A stretch of DNA of 64,000 nucleotides from Limnobaculum parvum (GCF_003096015.2 NZ_CP029185.2:186001-250000), one strand, 5' to 3'. Shown: positions 17,043 through 27,119, numbered from the stretch's first letter. Translations and numbers: made by a program. The notes: generated by a model not told the origin, from the letters alone.

Positions 17043-17726
17043 TTAGGTACGAGTAGACAGCGATGCAGCATGACGATCCCACAGGGTTTGCAGCGCGTTC
17101 ATATTCAAATATTGGGTAGAAGGAATTAACCAGTCGGCGTGTGTAAGCGCTTGCCCAACGCCGATAGCTAACATACCGCTGGCTTTTATGGCTTCAATAC
17201 CGGCTTGGGCATCCTCAATGCCGATAGCGCGAGACGGGTCGATTCCCAATCCGGCACAAGCGGTGAGGAAGATTTCCGGGTCAGGCTTTGAGTGTTGAAT
17301 CTTGTTGGCATCAGCACAGAAATCAAATTGACTGGTCAGGTGCAGCGCCGCCAGAACCTGCGGCGCGTTACGCGAGACGGAAGCCAGCCCGATACGAATT
17401 TGCTGTTGGCGCAGCTCTTTCAATAAGTCGCTGATACCGGGAAGAATAGCCGCAGGAGAGAGTTGATCCAGCAGGGCAACATAGATCTGGTTTTTACGTT
17501 CGGCTAATTGATTTATCTGTTCTGTGGAAAAGTCGAAGCGTTTGCCGCCGTGAACCAAAATACGGTGTAAAGAATCCAGTCGACTAATTCCTTTAAGCTG
17601 TTCGTTAAACTGCTCGTCGATATCAATACCAATTTCACCGGCAATTTTCTGCCAGGCAATAAAATGGAAATGGGCAGTATCGGTGATGACACCATCCAGA
17701 TCGAAAATTACGGCTTCAAGTTTCAT
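17043..17726 (-). CDS. ycjU: Beta-phosphoglucomutase YcjU
   Basis: HAD-superfamily mutase converting beta-D-glucose 1-phosphate to glucose 6-phosphate. The 227-residue protein starts MKLEAVIFDLDGVITD, with nucleophile D9 and acid/base D11 in the DxD motif, a helical cap, the K in KPDPEIFL, and the Mg-binding GIEDAQAG. GH65 phosphorylases such as YcjT release beta-glucose 1-phosphate, so the mutase completes that branch. Start and stop overlap with the glycerate kinase gene (TAATG), implying coupled translation. Confidence 0.93.
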   Translation of the reverse strand: MKLEAVIFDLDGVITDTAHFHFIAWQKIAGEIGIDIDEQFNEQLKGISRLDSLHRILVHGGKRFDFSTEQINQLAERKNQIYVALLDQLSPAAILPGISDLLKELRQQQIRIGLASVSRNAPQVLAALHLTSQFDFCADANKIQHSKPDPEIFLTACAGLGIDPSRAIGIEDAQAGIEAIKASGMLAIGVGQALTHADWLIPSTQYLNMNALQTLWDRHAASLSTRT

Positions 17727-18856
17727 TATTTTTTTCCTGCCAGCAAGGCTGCAACGTTACGGGCTGTTTGCTCCACATTGTGGTAAGCGTTGGCAAATAG
17801 CGTTTCGGATGGGAGCAGTGCGGGAATGGTGGGGAATATGGCATCAAAACCATGCTGATACAGCGGAGCCAGATCGCTGCCTACGCTACCGCAAATAGCA
17901 ATGGTGCGGGTTTTAGCGGTTGCGTAACGCAATATTCCAGAAGGGCCTTTACCGGACAGCGTTTGTCCATCCATTCTTCCTTCGCCGGTGATCAGAATAT
18001 CGGCATCGGCACAGGCGGTTTTTAAGCCGATGGATTCAAAGATCAGTTCTGCGCCGCTTCTTAGTTGCGCTCCGGTAAACAGCATCAGGGCTGCACCCAT
18101 GCCTCCTGCAGCACCGGCTCCGGGAATGTCTTTTACACTACGGCCCAGCGTACTTTCTGCGATGCGATAAAAATGGGCCATGTTGCGATCGGCTTTTTGG
18201 CACAGCGAAGGGTCTAATCCTTTTTGTGGACCAAACACATAGCTACAGCCAGACTCCCCCAACAGCGGGTTATTCACATCGGCAGCGACGGTAATCGTGA
18301 TCAGCGATAGTCGGGGATCGCGGTTTTGACTGTCGATGGTATGAACCTGCGCTAGAGCATTTCCATCCGGTCGTAGTAGCGCTCCGCTGGCGTTATAAAA
18401 GCGATAGCCCAGGGCACTGGCCATGCCGATACCGCCGTCATTAGTGGCACTACCGCCGATACCAATGACGATATTTTTGACGTTCATATCAAGGGCTGCA
18501 CGAATTAGCTCCCCCAGCCCTTGGCTGGTGGCCTGCCAGGGATCGCGTTCTTTGACCGGAACTAAATGCAGGCCGCAGGCTTCTGCCATTTCAATAAAAG
18601 CCGTATTCCCGTATGGCGTCACGGCCATATTGGCGTTAACTTGCTCAAAGCGAGGTCCACAAACTCGCTGGGTGGTAAATATGGCATTGGTCTGCCGCCC
18701 CAATATTTTCAGGGTTCCTTCTCCACCATCAGCGATAGGTAGCAGGCAATATTCGGCGTGAGGCAAGATGCTGTGAAAACCGGTATGAATGGCGGAGGCA
18801 ACTTGTTCTGCTGTCAGACTCTCTTTATAAGAATCAGGTGCAATGACAATTTTCAT
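17726..18856 (-). CDS. Glycerate kinase (GlxK/GarK family) inside the ycj cluster
   Basis: Phosphorylates D-glycerate with ATP; GarK/GlxK-type enzymes give 2-phosphoglycerate, which enters glycolysis. The 376-residue protein shows the family blocks MKIVIAPDSYKESL, ADGGEGT, GIGGSATNDGGIGMA, VPGAGAAGGMGAALM (as IPGAGAAGGMGAAL) and ITGEGRMD. An ATG 3 codons upstream is possible, but GGA spacing and the family start favour 18856. It overlaps the end of ycjT by 23 bp and touches ycjU, so it is firmly within the operon. E. coli has no kinase at this place. It fits the product glycerate expected from YcjM acting on glucosylglycerate. Whether the 2- or 3-phosphate is made is not visible. Confidence 0.9.
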   Translation of the reverse strand: MKIVIAPDSYKESLTAEQVASAIHTGFHSILPHAEYCLLPIADGGEGTLKILGRQTNAIFTTQRVCGPRFEQVNANMAVTPYGNTAFIEMAEACGLHLVPVKERDPWQATSQGLGELIRAALDMNVKNIVIGIGGSATNDGGIGMASALGYRFYNASGALLRPDGNALAQVHTIDSQNRDPRLSLITITVAADVNNPLLGESGCSYVFGPQKGLDPSLCQKADRNMAHFYRIAESTLGRSVKDIPGAGAAGGMGAALMLFTGAQLRSGAELIFESIGLKTACADADILITGEGRMDGQTLSGKGPSGILRYATAKTRTIAICGSVGSDLAPLYQHGFDAIFPTIPALLPSETLFANAYHNVEQTARNVAALLAGKK

Positions 18857-21092
18857 TGTTTTCATTCCGGTTTATGGTGGATGGCTGGGTGATGGTATGG
18901 GCCTGACCGGCGATATAAATCGTCAAGGGCTGAGATAAAACACCATCAATTTGTATTTGGTCATGCGTCAGGGTGAAGTGCAGTTGCTGTCCACGCCAGT
19001 TAAGTGGAAAACGTAAGTGCTGCCACTGCGTTGGCAATTGGGGGTTAAGATGTAATTCACCTTGCTGGTAATGCAGTCCGGCAAAGCCGAAGAGTACGCC
19101 CAGCCAGATAGCACCAAGGGCTGCGGCATGAATACCCTCGTCAGAGCTATGGGGAACCGGGCCTAAATCTATCAGGCAAGCCTGTTGATAGAATTGATAA
19201 GCCAATTCAGACTGTTGCCCTTGGCTGGCAATAATGGCGTGAATCGCTTTACTCAATGACGAATCATGAATGGTACGCGGTTCGTAATAGTTAAAGTTGG
19301 CGGCTTTGACTTGAGCATCAAACAGTTCCGGCAATAAGTGCAGCAGCATAATCACGTCCGCCTGCTTGAGAATTTGCATCTCATTAACTTCAGCGCGCGA
19401 GTAATCCAGCAAAATGGATTGGGAGCCCTGACGTGCTTTATAGCGGTTCAGATCGATAGTAGGTTTGCTGAAGAAGCTGTCATCCTGTGGGATCACGAGA
19501 TGGTCATTAGGTTTCGGTAGGTAGAGGCGATGAAGAAAATCGTTAGCCTGCTTTTCAAATGCCGTATCGATTTTTCCATATTGCTGCATAAAGGCCAAAG
19601 CCTGCTGCACATTGTAGTGAGCCATGTAGTTGGTATAGGCGTTGTTATCAATGTGCTCGGTATACTCATCGGGGCCGATAACATCGAGAATTTCCCAGCG
19701 GTCATTCACTTCGGTCGCGCGACTGAGCCAGAATTCTGCGGTTTTTTGCAGCAGGGTCACCCCCTCTTGCTGCATAAATTCATGATCGTGGGTTGCCTGA
19801 TAGTAACCCACAGTAGCATAGGCAATATCTGCAACAATATGGTGTTCCGCAATGGCCGAGGCTACGCGTTGGCGCAGACCGGTACGAATATTGATAGCGG
19901 CGAATTCAGGTGTTTCTTCCTCTCCACTAAAGGCGCTCTCCCAAGGGAATAGCGCGCCGTGATAGCCGTTGCGACGGGCTTTTTCTTCTGCTTGTTGTAG
20001 ATGTAGATAGCGATAGCGCAGTAACTGGCGGGCAATTTGTGGCTGAGTTAACAGATGGAACGGCAGCAGGAAAATTTCCGTATCCCAAAACACATGGCCT
20101 TTATAGCCTTCACCGGTTAAACCTTTTGCGGCAATACTGCATAGTTCGCTGTGTGTCGGGGTCATGCCGGCTAAGTGATAGAGCGCGAAGTCCAATGCCT
20201 GCTGATCCTGCGGCTGGTCGCTGGCTAATTCAACGCGGGTTTTCTGCCAGTAGGTTTGCCAGCATTGTTCTGAGCGAGAAGCGATGGAGCTATAGCCATG
20301 TTGAAGCTGTTGTTTCAGATGATTCAGACAATCGGCAGCGAAGGTTTCAGCGCAATAGTCATTGTCCAGTGAGCTGGCAACCCAGCTAATTTTGCTCATC
20401 TGAAAAGTGCAGTTACTCTCCAGATTCACATCAATATGCTGCATCAGCCGACGATTTTTAGCCGAAAAACTGCTGTGGATGTTATCCGGTAGCTGGCAAT
20501 AGCTGGTGATGACTACTTCTTGCTGGTTATCGGTGGTGCGGTAGCACCCTTGTAGATACTGTTGCTCAAACACCCGAACCTGCGTTTCGTTCAGATGCTG
20601 TCGACCAAAGTTAGTCTGTGTGGCGTCAATGCCGGTCATAATTTGTAGGTGACATGGCATATCAAGGGCGGTGATTTCAAGCTGAGCGATCACTAATTGC
20701 AACGGTGTGGCTGCAATCTGGCGTCGGCTAATAATGCGATAACGTCCGCCGAATGGGGATTGCCACACTAAATCTCGCAGTAGTTCGCCGTTTTTCATCT
20801 TCAGTTCACGGCGGTATTCAACAATGGTTCCGGCTAATAGTGAGAAAATTTCACCGTTTAGCTCAATGCGCATGCCAATAATATCCGGCAGATTGACCAG
20901 TTCATTAATTTCATCAACTGTTGCGCGATGATAAATACCCGCCAGATACATTCCCCGTACCTGCTCAGTATAATCTTCCTCATGGCTGGCCCGGATACCC
21001 AGATAGCCATTTCCTCCCGCCATTAAACTGGCGTACTTATTCAAAAAGTGAGGATCAAATCCGTGTTCCGTTAAGGTGCCGGGATAACTCAT
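18834..21092 (-). CDS. ycjT: Kojibiose phosphorylase YcjT (GH65)
   Basis: Inverting disaccharide phosphorylase of glycoside hydrolase family 65; E. coli YcjT cleaves kojibiose (alpha-1,2-linked glucose disaccharide) with phosphate to beta-glucose 1-phosphate and glucose. The 752-residue product (E. coli 755) has the N-terminal beta-sandwich, the (alpha/alpha)6 barrel with GYKGHVFWDTEIFLLPF (about 330-345), and the catalytic acid E476 in DVIGPDEYTEH. It overlaps ycjS by 4 bp and the downstream kinase by 23 bp. Lacking a signal peptide, it acts in the cytoplasm on imported sugar. Confidence 0.93.
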   Translation of the reverse strand: MSYPGTLTEHGFDPHFLNKYASLMAGGNGYLGIRASHEEDYTEQVRGMYLAGIYHRATVDEINELVNLPDIIGMRIELNGEIFSLLAGTIVEYRRELKMKNGELLRDLVWQSPFGGRYRIISRRQIAATPLQLVIAQLEITALDMPCHLQIMTGIDATQTNFGRQHLNETQVRVFEQQYLQGCYRTTDNQQEVVITSYCQLPDNIHSSFSAKNRRLMQHIDVNLESNCTFQMSKISWVASSLDNDYCAETFAADCLNHLKQQLQHGYSSIASRSEQCWQTYWQKTRVELASDQPQDQQALDFALYHLAGMTPTHSELCSIAAKGLTGEGYKGHVFWDTEIFLLPFHLLTQPQIARQLLRYRYLHLQQAEEKARRNGYHGALFPWESAFSGEEETPEFAAINIRTGLRQRVASAIAEHHIVADIAYATVGYYQATHDHEFMQQEGVTLLQKTAEFWLSRATEVNDRWEILDVIGPDEYTEHIDNNAYTNYMAHYNVQQALAFMQQYGKIDTAFEKQANDFLHRLYLPKPNDHLVIPQDDSFFSKPTIDLNRYKARQGSQSILLDYSRAEVNEMQILKQADVIMLLHLLPELFDAQVKAANFNYYEPRTIHDSSLSKAIHAIIASQGQQSELAYQFYQQACLIDLGPVPHSSDEGIHAAALGAIWLGVLFGFAGLHYQQGELHLNPQLPTQWQHLRFPLNWRGQQLHFTLTHDQIQIDGVLSQPLTIYIAGQAHTITQPSTINRNENNENCHCT

Positions 21093-22129
21093 AGATAGAT
21101 ACTCTTACGCTGTTCTGCCGCTTGATAAATAGCATCAACCAGCTTTTGGATAATGTAGCCTTGTTCACCGTCGGCAATATTGGCCGGGTTACCAAGCACT
21201 CGTTCAACAAAGGCCTCCATACTTTTGTGGTGGCGTAAATCGTCAGCTTTTTCACGTTGATACAACGTTAATAGCTGACCGCCATCATCGGTATAGATAT
21301 GGGCAGGAAACAGGGTGGCTCCGGCACGATCGCCACAAAACTCAACGTTCATCACCGATTGCGGTTGAATATTGAGAGCAAAGGAGGTTTCAAGACGCAG
21401 AATGCTGCCGCTGGTAAATTCCAGAGTGGCAAACAGCGCATCTTCCACGGTAAAGCGAGAAGGATCCCATTGACCAAACTGACCGTTGTTTTTCACCGTG
21501 CCAATCTTTTGATACATATGGGCATCCACTTTATATACCTGCGGAAAACCCAACACGAACATTGCTGCATCCAGCATATGAATACCAATATCGATCAGCG
21601 GGCCGCCGCCCTGCTGGGTTTTATCGGTAAATACGCCCCAGCCGGGAACGCCGCAGCGGCGTAGCGCTTTGGCGTTAGTGACATAGACTTCACCCAATTC
21701 ACCGCTAGCGACGCTACCGCGTAGCAAGCGTGCATCATCAGCAAAGCGATGGTGAAAATCATAGGCGAGTACTTTTTGCGTCTGTGTTGAGGCCTGCCAC
21801 ATTTGGTAGGCCTGATCGGGAGTCATGGCCGGTGGTTTCTCACACATGACGTGGCAGCCGTGATGCAATGCCTGTAGTACGTGCTCACAGTGCATTTTGT
21901 TTGGTGTACAGACGCTAACCAAATCGGGCTTTTCCGCCTGATACATGGCTTCGCTATCGGTGTAATAACGTGCAATGCCGTTACGCTCAGCAAACTCTTT
22001 TGCGCGTTCAGTCTGGCTGTCAACTACAGCCACCAGTTCAAGTTCTGGCCGCGAGGCGTAGTAGGCGACATGGACTTTTTCTGCCACTTGCCCGCCGCCA
22101 ATCAGCGCGACTTTTAGTTTTTTGCTCAC
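21089..22129 (-). CDS. ycjS: Gfo/Idh/MocA-family glucoside 3-dehydrogenase YcjS
   Basis: NAD(P)-dependent sugar oxidoreductase. The 346-residue protein begins with a Rossmann fold (VALIGGGQVAEKVH) and has the hallmark EKP motif (MCEKPPAMT, about residue 96). A C-terminal alpha/beta domain includes GGGPLIDIGIHMLD, with the family's catalytic D/H pair. E. coli YcjS oxidises or reduces position C3 of D-glucosides and works with YcjR and YcjQ to interconvert gulosides and glucosides. It overlaps ycjT by 4 bp. Confidence 0.9.
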   Translation of the reverse strand: MSKKLKVALIGGGQVAEKVHVAYYASRPELELVAVVDSQTERAKEFAERNGIARYYTDSEAMYQAEKPDLVSVCTPNKMHCEHVLQALHHGCHVMCEKPPAMTPDQAYQMWQASTQTQKVLAYDFHHRFADDARLLRGSVASGELGEVYVTNAKALRRCGVPGWGVFTDKTQQGGGPLIDIGIHMLDAAMFVLGFPQVYKVDAHMYQKIGTVKNNGQFGQWDPSRFTVEDALFATLEFTSGSILRLETSFALNIQPQSVMNVEFCGDRAGATLFPAHIYTDDGGQLLTLYQREKADDLRHHKSMEAFVERVLGNPANIADGEQGYIIQKLVDAIYQAAEQRKSIYL

Positions 22130-22162
22130 CCGGTTTCGCTCCTGTTTTACGTATTGGTAAAA

Positions 22163-22951
22163 TTACAGCGTGCGTAAATGCTTCAGGGATTGCTGATAGG
22201 CGGCTGCCGGATCTTCAGCACGAATACGGCACTCATAGACGATATAGCCGTCGTAACCGTCACGACGCAGCTGGTCAAAATGAGTTTTAAAATCGATGCT
22301 GCCGCTACCCGGTTGATAGCGATGGTTGTCAGCGATATGCACGTGGCCGAGGAGGTCGCGATGCTGGTGAAATGCTGCGCTCAGATCGTCTTCTTCAATA
22401 TTCATATGGTAAAAATCGCCAATGATTTTGACGTGCTTGAGCTGATTTTCTTCGATATAGCGACGAGCATCCGCCAGCGTATTGATCATATGATCTTGAT
22501 AACGATTGAGCGGTTCCAAATAGACGGTAGTTCCGGTACGGGCTGCGACTTTATCTAAATAGCATAGGGAATCGCTGATGGCTTTGCTGTCACCTTCTTT
22601 ACTGCGAGGAGAGGTCATTGGTGGTAGACGGTAAGTAAACATTCCCCAGGCTGCGGGTACAATAATGCCTTTACCGCCAACGGCTGATAGCGCTTCCAGA
22701 ATTTTTTCAATTTGTGCCAAACCATTGAGGCGACGCTCTTCAATAAAGTCGCCGATCCAGCCATCATAACCACCGCAGGCGGTGATAACTGGTAATCCCG
22801 TTTCTGCGATAGCCTGTTTCACTTCCTCCAGATGATTGACTAACAGTTTGCCGTCAATTTCAAACCCATCGAAGCCCATATTCTTAATGAAGGCGAATTT
22901 TTCTTTAATATTTTCAGGGAAAAAAGCCTGATTTTGTGTACCGATTTTCAT
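22163..22951 (-). CDS. ycjR: 3-keto-glucoside 4-epimerase YcjR
   Basis: TIM-barrel protein of the sugar-phosphate isomerase/epimerase (xylose isomerase-like) family. From the ATG at 22951 it has 262 residues, the length of E. coli YcjR, and AAGG sits 8 bp upstream; a further upstream start at 22999 would add 16 atypical residues and overlap ycjQ. The metal-ligand motifs are visible: YLEPLNRYQDHMIN, IGDFYHMNIEE, GHVHIADNHR and the C-terminal YECRIR. In E. coli it epimerises 3-keto-gulosides/glucosides between YcjQ and YcjS. Confidence 0.92.
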   Translation of the reverse strand: MKIGTQNQAFFPENIKEKFAFIKNMGFDGFEIDGKLLVNHLEEVKQAIAETGLPVITACGGYDGWIGDFIEERRLNGLAQIEKILEALSAVGGKGIIVPAAWGMFTYRLPPMTSPRSKEGDSKAISDSLCYLDKVAARTGTTVYLEPLNRYQDHMINTLADARRYIEENQLKHVKIIGDFYHMNIEEDDLSAAFHQHRDLLGHVHIADNHRYQPGSGSIDFKTHFDQLRRDGYDGYIVYECRIRAEDPAAAYQQSLKHLRTL

Positions 22952-22988
22952 AGTAAAGACCTTGATTAATATTTGATTAGTCAGTGAG

Positions 22989-24041
22989 TTAGAATTCAAT
23001 ACCCATCTTGATACTCAGATCTGGGTGCCGATCGACAAACTTCATATAGCTGTCCGGGCTATCGCTGAAGCTGACAACCGGATCGATCAGATCTTCACAG
23101 TTCAGATAACCATTCATTAGCAATTGCCAGCAGGTTTCTTCGATACGTTTACGGCTCCAGCGAGGATAGTCTGGGTTAGGTTCGCTACTGGCGCGGGAGA
23201 AAATGATTTTGGCATTATTGAAGTGGGCTTCTCGGCCGAGGTTAAAACCATCGGGGAAAGGTTTGGCAAAGGCGACATAAGAAATAGTGCCGCCGTAGGC
23301 GATACCGCGTAGGGCAGCCTGAAGCGCCTCTGAGTTACCGCTGGTTTCGATAATGACATCGGCACCCAGTTTGCCGGTCAGCTTTTTAATCTCCAGCCCG
23401 ATATCGGTACCGATAGGGTTGAAGCAATAGTCTGCGCCATGTTTACGGGCAATTGTGCAGCGGTGCTCCAGTGGATCGACGCCAATGACGACGGATGCCC
23501 CCGCTTTTTTCGCTAATTGCAATGCGATTTGGCCGATAGCACCCAAACCAACCACCACCACAAAATCACCAACGCGTACGTTCGCATCGCGCACACCGCT
23601 CATGGCGAACTGTGCCGGGTCATAACACACCGCGTTTTTCCAACTTGCCCCTGCTGGCATTTTGCGTAGCTTATAGTTATTGACGCCATTGACGATCACC
23701 GTCTCTTGTAGTGGACCATAACTGCATACTCGATCGCCCATTTGGTATTCGGTAACTTCGTTGCCCATTTCAACAATGGTGCCAACCACCATATTGCCAA
23801 GCTGGAATTTGCCAAATTCAATGCCGCGTGGCGCATCTGCTGGGCGGGGTACAAACATGTTCCACTCGCTGGAAAACTCTTCATCAATAAATGGGCTCAC
23901 GCCGCGAAAATCCACCGCTTCGGTACCATGTTTTGGCGAACCAAACTCAACGCGGATTTTGACTTCATTGCTGGCTACCGGACGATCCTGATATTCCACT
24001 AAGGCAGCTACGCGAGGTTCAGTTGCAATTAACTTTTTCAT
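22989..24041 (-). CDS. ycjQ: Guloside 3-dehydrogenase YcjQ (MDR family)
   Basis: Medium-chain dehydrogenase/reductase, 350 residues as in E. coli YcjQ. An N-terminal GroES-like fold (to about 150) is followed by the Rossmann motif VVVVGLGAIGQIALQLAKK. The canonical catalytic cysteine/histidine pattern of zinc alcohol dehydrogenases is altered (GSPKHGTEAVDF in place of the usual GICGSDxH), in line with this subfamily. It oxidises position C3 of D-gulosides in E. coli, opening the YcjQ-YcjR-YcjS conversion to glucosides. It lies 32 bp after ycjP. Confidence 0.9.
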   Translation of the reverse strand: MKKLIATEPRVAALVEYQDRPVASNEVKIRVEFGSPKHGTEAVDFRGVSPFIDEEFSSEWNMFVPRPADAPRGIEFGKFQLGNMVVGTIVEMGNEVTEYQMGDRVCSYGPLQETVIVNGVNNYKLRKMPAGASWKNAVCYDPAQFAMSGVRDANVRVGDFVVVVGLGAIGQIALQLAKKAGASVVIGVDPLEHRCTIARKHGADYCFNPIGTDIGLEIKKLTGKLGADVIIETSGNSEALQAALRGIAYGGTISYVAFAKPFPDGFNLGREAHFNNAKIIFSRASSEPNPDYPRWSRKRIEETCWQLLMNGYLNCEDLIDPVVSFSDSPDSYMKFVDRHPDLSIKMGIEF

Positions 24042-24073
24042 TCAATAACTCCATTAACTATGTGATGACCGGA

Positions 24074-24916
24074 TTAGCCTTTCACGCCACCGGCAGTCAA
24101 ATTACCTTTAATAAATCGTTCTGAGAGGGCATACATCACCACCACCGGTAGAGCGGTAGCCAGCGAGGCGGCCATCATGCGGCCCCAGATATAGTCAGGG
24201 GTACTGAATAGGGTGTTTAAGCCAACGGGCAACGTGAAATTGGCCGAACTGGACAGGAAAATTGAGGCGAACAGATAGTCGTTCCACGCCACCATAAAGC
24301 AGTAGACGAACACGGAAATAATCCCAGAAATCGCCAGTGGTACCGTAATATAGAAGATGATCTGCAGTCGGTTGAGTCCGTCCATCATCGCTGCTTCTTC
24401 TATTTCATCCGGTATCGTGTCGAAATAGCTTTTCAGCATAAATACCGCAGTAGGCAGCGTTTGCACCACCATGGTAATGATCAGTGCGGTTTCGGTGTCA
24501 TAAAGCCCTAAGCTGGAGATGATTTTGAACAGCGGAACCACCAGCAGGATGCCGGAGAACATATAGACGGTATAAAAGCTGGCGTTGATGGTTAGCCGCC
24601 CTTTAAAACGTAGTTTTGATAGGGCATAAGCGCCAAGGATGCCAATGAAAACCGCGATGCAGGCTGACGTCATGGAAACCAGAAAACTGTTTTTAAAATA
24701 GGTCAGAAACGGGAAGATATCCGGGTTGAAGATATCGATATAGTGCTTCAGCGTCCAATCCTGCGGTAGTAGCGTAGGGTGACGCGCAATCGCCTCTTTA
24801 GTGCCTTTGAACGAGGTCATCAGCATAATAAAGAATGGAAATAGCATGGCGGCTAAAAACGCAATCATGCTGATATAGAAGCCCGTTCGCCGTAAGGTAT
24901 GACGTTTAGTTGCCAT
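24074..24916 (-). CDS. ycjP: Sugar ABC transporter permease YcjP
   Basis: MalG-type inner-membrane permease, 280 residues with six predicted membrane spans. The EAA loop that docks the ATPase is seen as EIEEAAMMDGLNRLQIIFYITVPLA. The gene overlaps ycjO by 11 bp. With YcjO, YcjN and YcjV it forms a CUT1-type importer. Confidence 0.93.
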   Translation of the reverse strand: MATKRHTLRRTGFYISMIAFLAAMLFPFFIMLMTSFKGTKEAIARHPTLLPQDWTLKHYIDIFNPDIFPFLTYFKNSFLVSMTSACIAVFIGILGAYALSKLRFKGRLTINASFYTVYMFSGILLVVPLFKIISSLGLYDTETALIITMVVQTLPTAVFMLKSYFDTIPDEIEEAAMMDGLNRLQIIFYITVPLAISGIISVFVYCFMVAWNDYLFASIFLSSSANFTLPVGLNTLFSTPDYIWGRMMAASLATALPVVVMYALSERFIKGNLTAGGVKG

Positions 24917-25784
24917 TGATGTTTACTCGTTTTCTGGCGATCAGAATGACTAGGAAAATAATGGCAAATAGCACAACTGAAATTGCCGCTGCTTTACCCA
25001 GATCATTGAACGCAAAGGCCGTTTTATACAGGTAGACGCCGAGGATATTGACTTTGTTGGTTAACAAATAAACATCGGCAAACATATAGAACATCCAGAT
25101 AGCGCGCAGAGTAATGACCGTTGCCAGAACCGGCATAATGGCCGGTAGTGTAACGATACGAAAACGTTGCCAGACGTTAGCCCCGTCCATTTCTGCTGCC
25201 TCATATAGCGATTTATCAATGGTTTGCAAAATGGCCAGAAAGGAGATAAAGGCATAAGGGAAGTAGCGCCAGATGGCAAAAATCACCACGAGAAAAAAGC
25301 TACTGACCGGATTGTCAAACCATAGCGGTGCCTGATCAAAGAGATTGAATACATCGCTGCCCAGATAGTTAACGATGCCATAGCCATTGTTAAACATATA
25401 TTTCCAGGCAAAAACCAAAGAAATAGAGGGCGTAACATAAGAGAGAATCACCAGCGAACGGGCCGTTCTGCGAAAGCGGAACTCGCGGTTAAAGAACATA
25501 GCAACCGCCAGTCCAAGTCCGGTACTGCCCAACACGACTAGCGTGGTATAACCGAACGTTACCCACAGGGAGTGGTAGAAGTCCGGATCGGATAAAATAC
25601 TGATGTAATTGCTTAATCCGACAAAGCGTTCGCTAATGCGTGGATTAAGAGGAACCTGCAGAAAACTTATCTGCACGTTGGATAACATCGGATATATCAC
25701 TAAAAGCCCGAGCAGTACCAGACTCGGGGCTAGCAGTAATATGGCAAAAGGCGTATCCGATTGGCTAAAAAAACGCTTCTTCAT
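24906..25784 (-). CDS. ycjO: Sugar ABC transporter permease YcjO
   Basis: MalF-type permease, 292 residues from the ATG at 25784, which has AAGG 8 bp upstream; the open frame extends 9 codons further but E. coli YcjO (293 aa) begins near MKKRFFS. Six membrane segments and the EAA loop YEAAEMDGANVWQRFRIVTLP are present. It begins 27 bp after the ycjN stop and overlaps ycjP, so both permeases are co-translated. Confidence 0.93.
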   Translation of the reverse strand: MKKRFFSQSDTPFAILLLAPSLVLLGLLVIYPMLSNVQISFLQVPLNPRISERFVGLSNYISILSDPDFYHSLWVTFGYTTLVVLGSTGLGLAVAMFFNREFRFRRTARSLVILSYVTPSISLVFAWKYMFNNGYGIVNYLGSDVFNLFDQAPLWFDNPVSSFFLVVIFAIWRYFPYAFISFLAILQTIDKSLYEAAEMDGANVWQRFRIVTLPAIMPVLATVITLRAIWMFYMFADVYLLTNKVNILGVYLYKTAFAFNDLGKAAAISVVLFAIIFLVILIARKRVNINGN

Positions 25785-25811
25785 AGCAATACCTTGGGTG
25801 GCTGCGACCAA

Positions 25812-27104
25812 TTAAGGTCGCTGTTGCATCATGGCTTCAATACGCAGTTGAGCTTGAGTCAGGGTGGTATCGACATTTTTCTTACCAACAGTCACGTTAT
25901 TCACCATCTCGCCAATCACAGCAGAGCCGGTAATGTCACCCATACGGATAAAATTCTTCTCACCGACCGAACCGAATACCTGTACGTTCTTGAATTCATT
26001 CACTAGGTCATTGGGGAGTGTGCCGAAAGCTTTAATGACTGGGTTGTTGATATAAGTGGTGTTAGAGGTCACCAGTTTTGTGACCGGCAAAGCGGCTCCC
26101 GGTGACATCAGTACCCAGTCGGTGGCGTTATCCGATTGTTCAATAAACTCAACAAACTTTTTGGCTGCTTCAACATTGTTTGATTCAAGACCAGCAGAGA
26201 TGGTCAGAGACGTGATAGTGCCGTAAACCGCAGGCGTTTTTTCTGTTGGTACGGCAAAGCCGAGGTCTTGTGGGTCGCCATCGGTATATACCGCCGGAAG
26301 AATGTAGGTGGAGTAGATTGCCATCGGTACGGTACCGTTCATAAAGGCATCTTTAATTTCCATTACATCGTTAGAGCCTGGCATGGTGTTGTGAGCCAGC
26401 TGTTTATAGTAATCCAGAGCCTGACGCATTTGGTTGGTATCAACAGTGATCTTACCGTCAGCATCAAAAATGTTAGCGCTATTGGAAAGTGCGAACTGAG
26501 AGAAAGCCTGTTCAGTCATGACGCTTTCTGCGGTAGGCAGGGCAATACCGTACTTTTTCTTTGCCGGTTGAGTAAATTTAGCCGCGATCGCCATCAGCTG
26601 TTGCCAGTTTTGCGGCTCAGAAAAGCCCGCCTGTTCCAGCGCTTTCTTGTGATACCAAATTCCCTGAATCCAGCCGCTAACCGGAATACCGGTATAGCCT
26701 GAACCATCTTCTGTACGCACGATGCGTAGCACACCATCATAGAAGTTCTCAGGTTTCACTTGGTCAATAACTTCAGAAATGGCTTTGCGATCGATCAGCA
26801 GCTCTTTGTCCATCACTTTGGCGTAATCATGGCTAACCTCAATGACTTCAGGGAGTTTCCCTGTACGGGCAAGAGTGATGACTTTGGTGTTATAGGCATC
26901 TTCTTCCACCGGAACCTGTTTCACCTTGATGGTTGGATTTGCCTGTTCAAAGCGGGTAATCAGCTTAGAGATGACCGCCTGACGTTCCTGTTCTACCGAT
27001 GAGTGCATAAATTCGATGGTGACATTCTCTTGTTTTTCAGATTCACAGGCGCCAAGCACCAAACTGCAAAGCAACACCGGAGCAATGAGCAATTTTTTAT
27101 TCAT
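25812..27104 (-). CDS. ycjN: Sugar-binding lipoprotein YcjN
   Basis: Family 1 extracellular solute-binding protein, 430 residues. A lipoprotein signal peptide ends in the lipobox VLGAC with C20 as the lipidated cysteine. The mature part shows the usual cluster-B binding-protein blocks (VTIEFMHSS, EVIEVSHDYAKVM, MNGTVPMAIYST). It would deliver the glucoside to YcjO/YcjP. It lies 15 bp after ycjM. Confidence 0.93.
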   Translation of the reverse strand: MNKKLLIAPVLLCSLVLGACESEKQENVTIEFMHSSVEQERQAVISKLITRFEQANPTIKVKQVPVEEDAYNTKVITLARTGKLPEVIEVSHDYAKVMDKELLIDRKAISEVIDQVKPENFYDGVLRIVRTEDGSGYTGIPVSGWIQGIWYHKKALEQAGFSEPQNWQQLMAIAAKFTQPAKKKYGIALPTAESVMTEQAFSQFALSNSANIFDADGKITVDTNQMRQALDYYKQLAHNTMPGSNDVMEIKDAFMNGTVPMAIYSTYILPAVYTDGDPQDLGFAVPTEKTPAVYGTITSLTISAGLESNNVEAAKKFVEFIEQSDNATDWVLMSPGAALPVTKLVTSNTTYINNPVIKAFGTLPNDLVNEFKNVQVFGSVGEKNFIRMGDITGSAVIGEMVNNVTVGKKNVDTTLTQAQLRIEAMMQQRP

Positions 27105-27119
27105 GTCAAAGATTCCTGA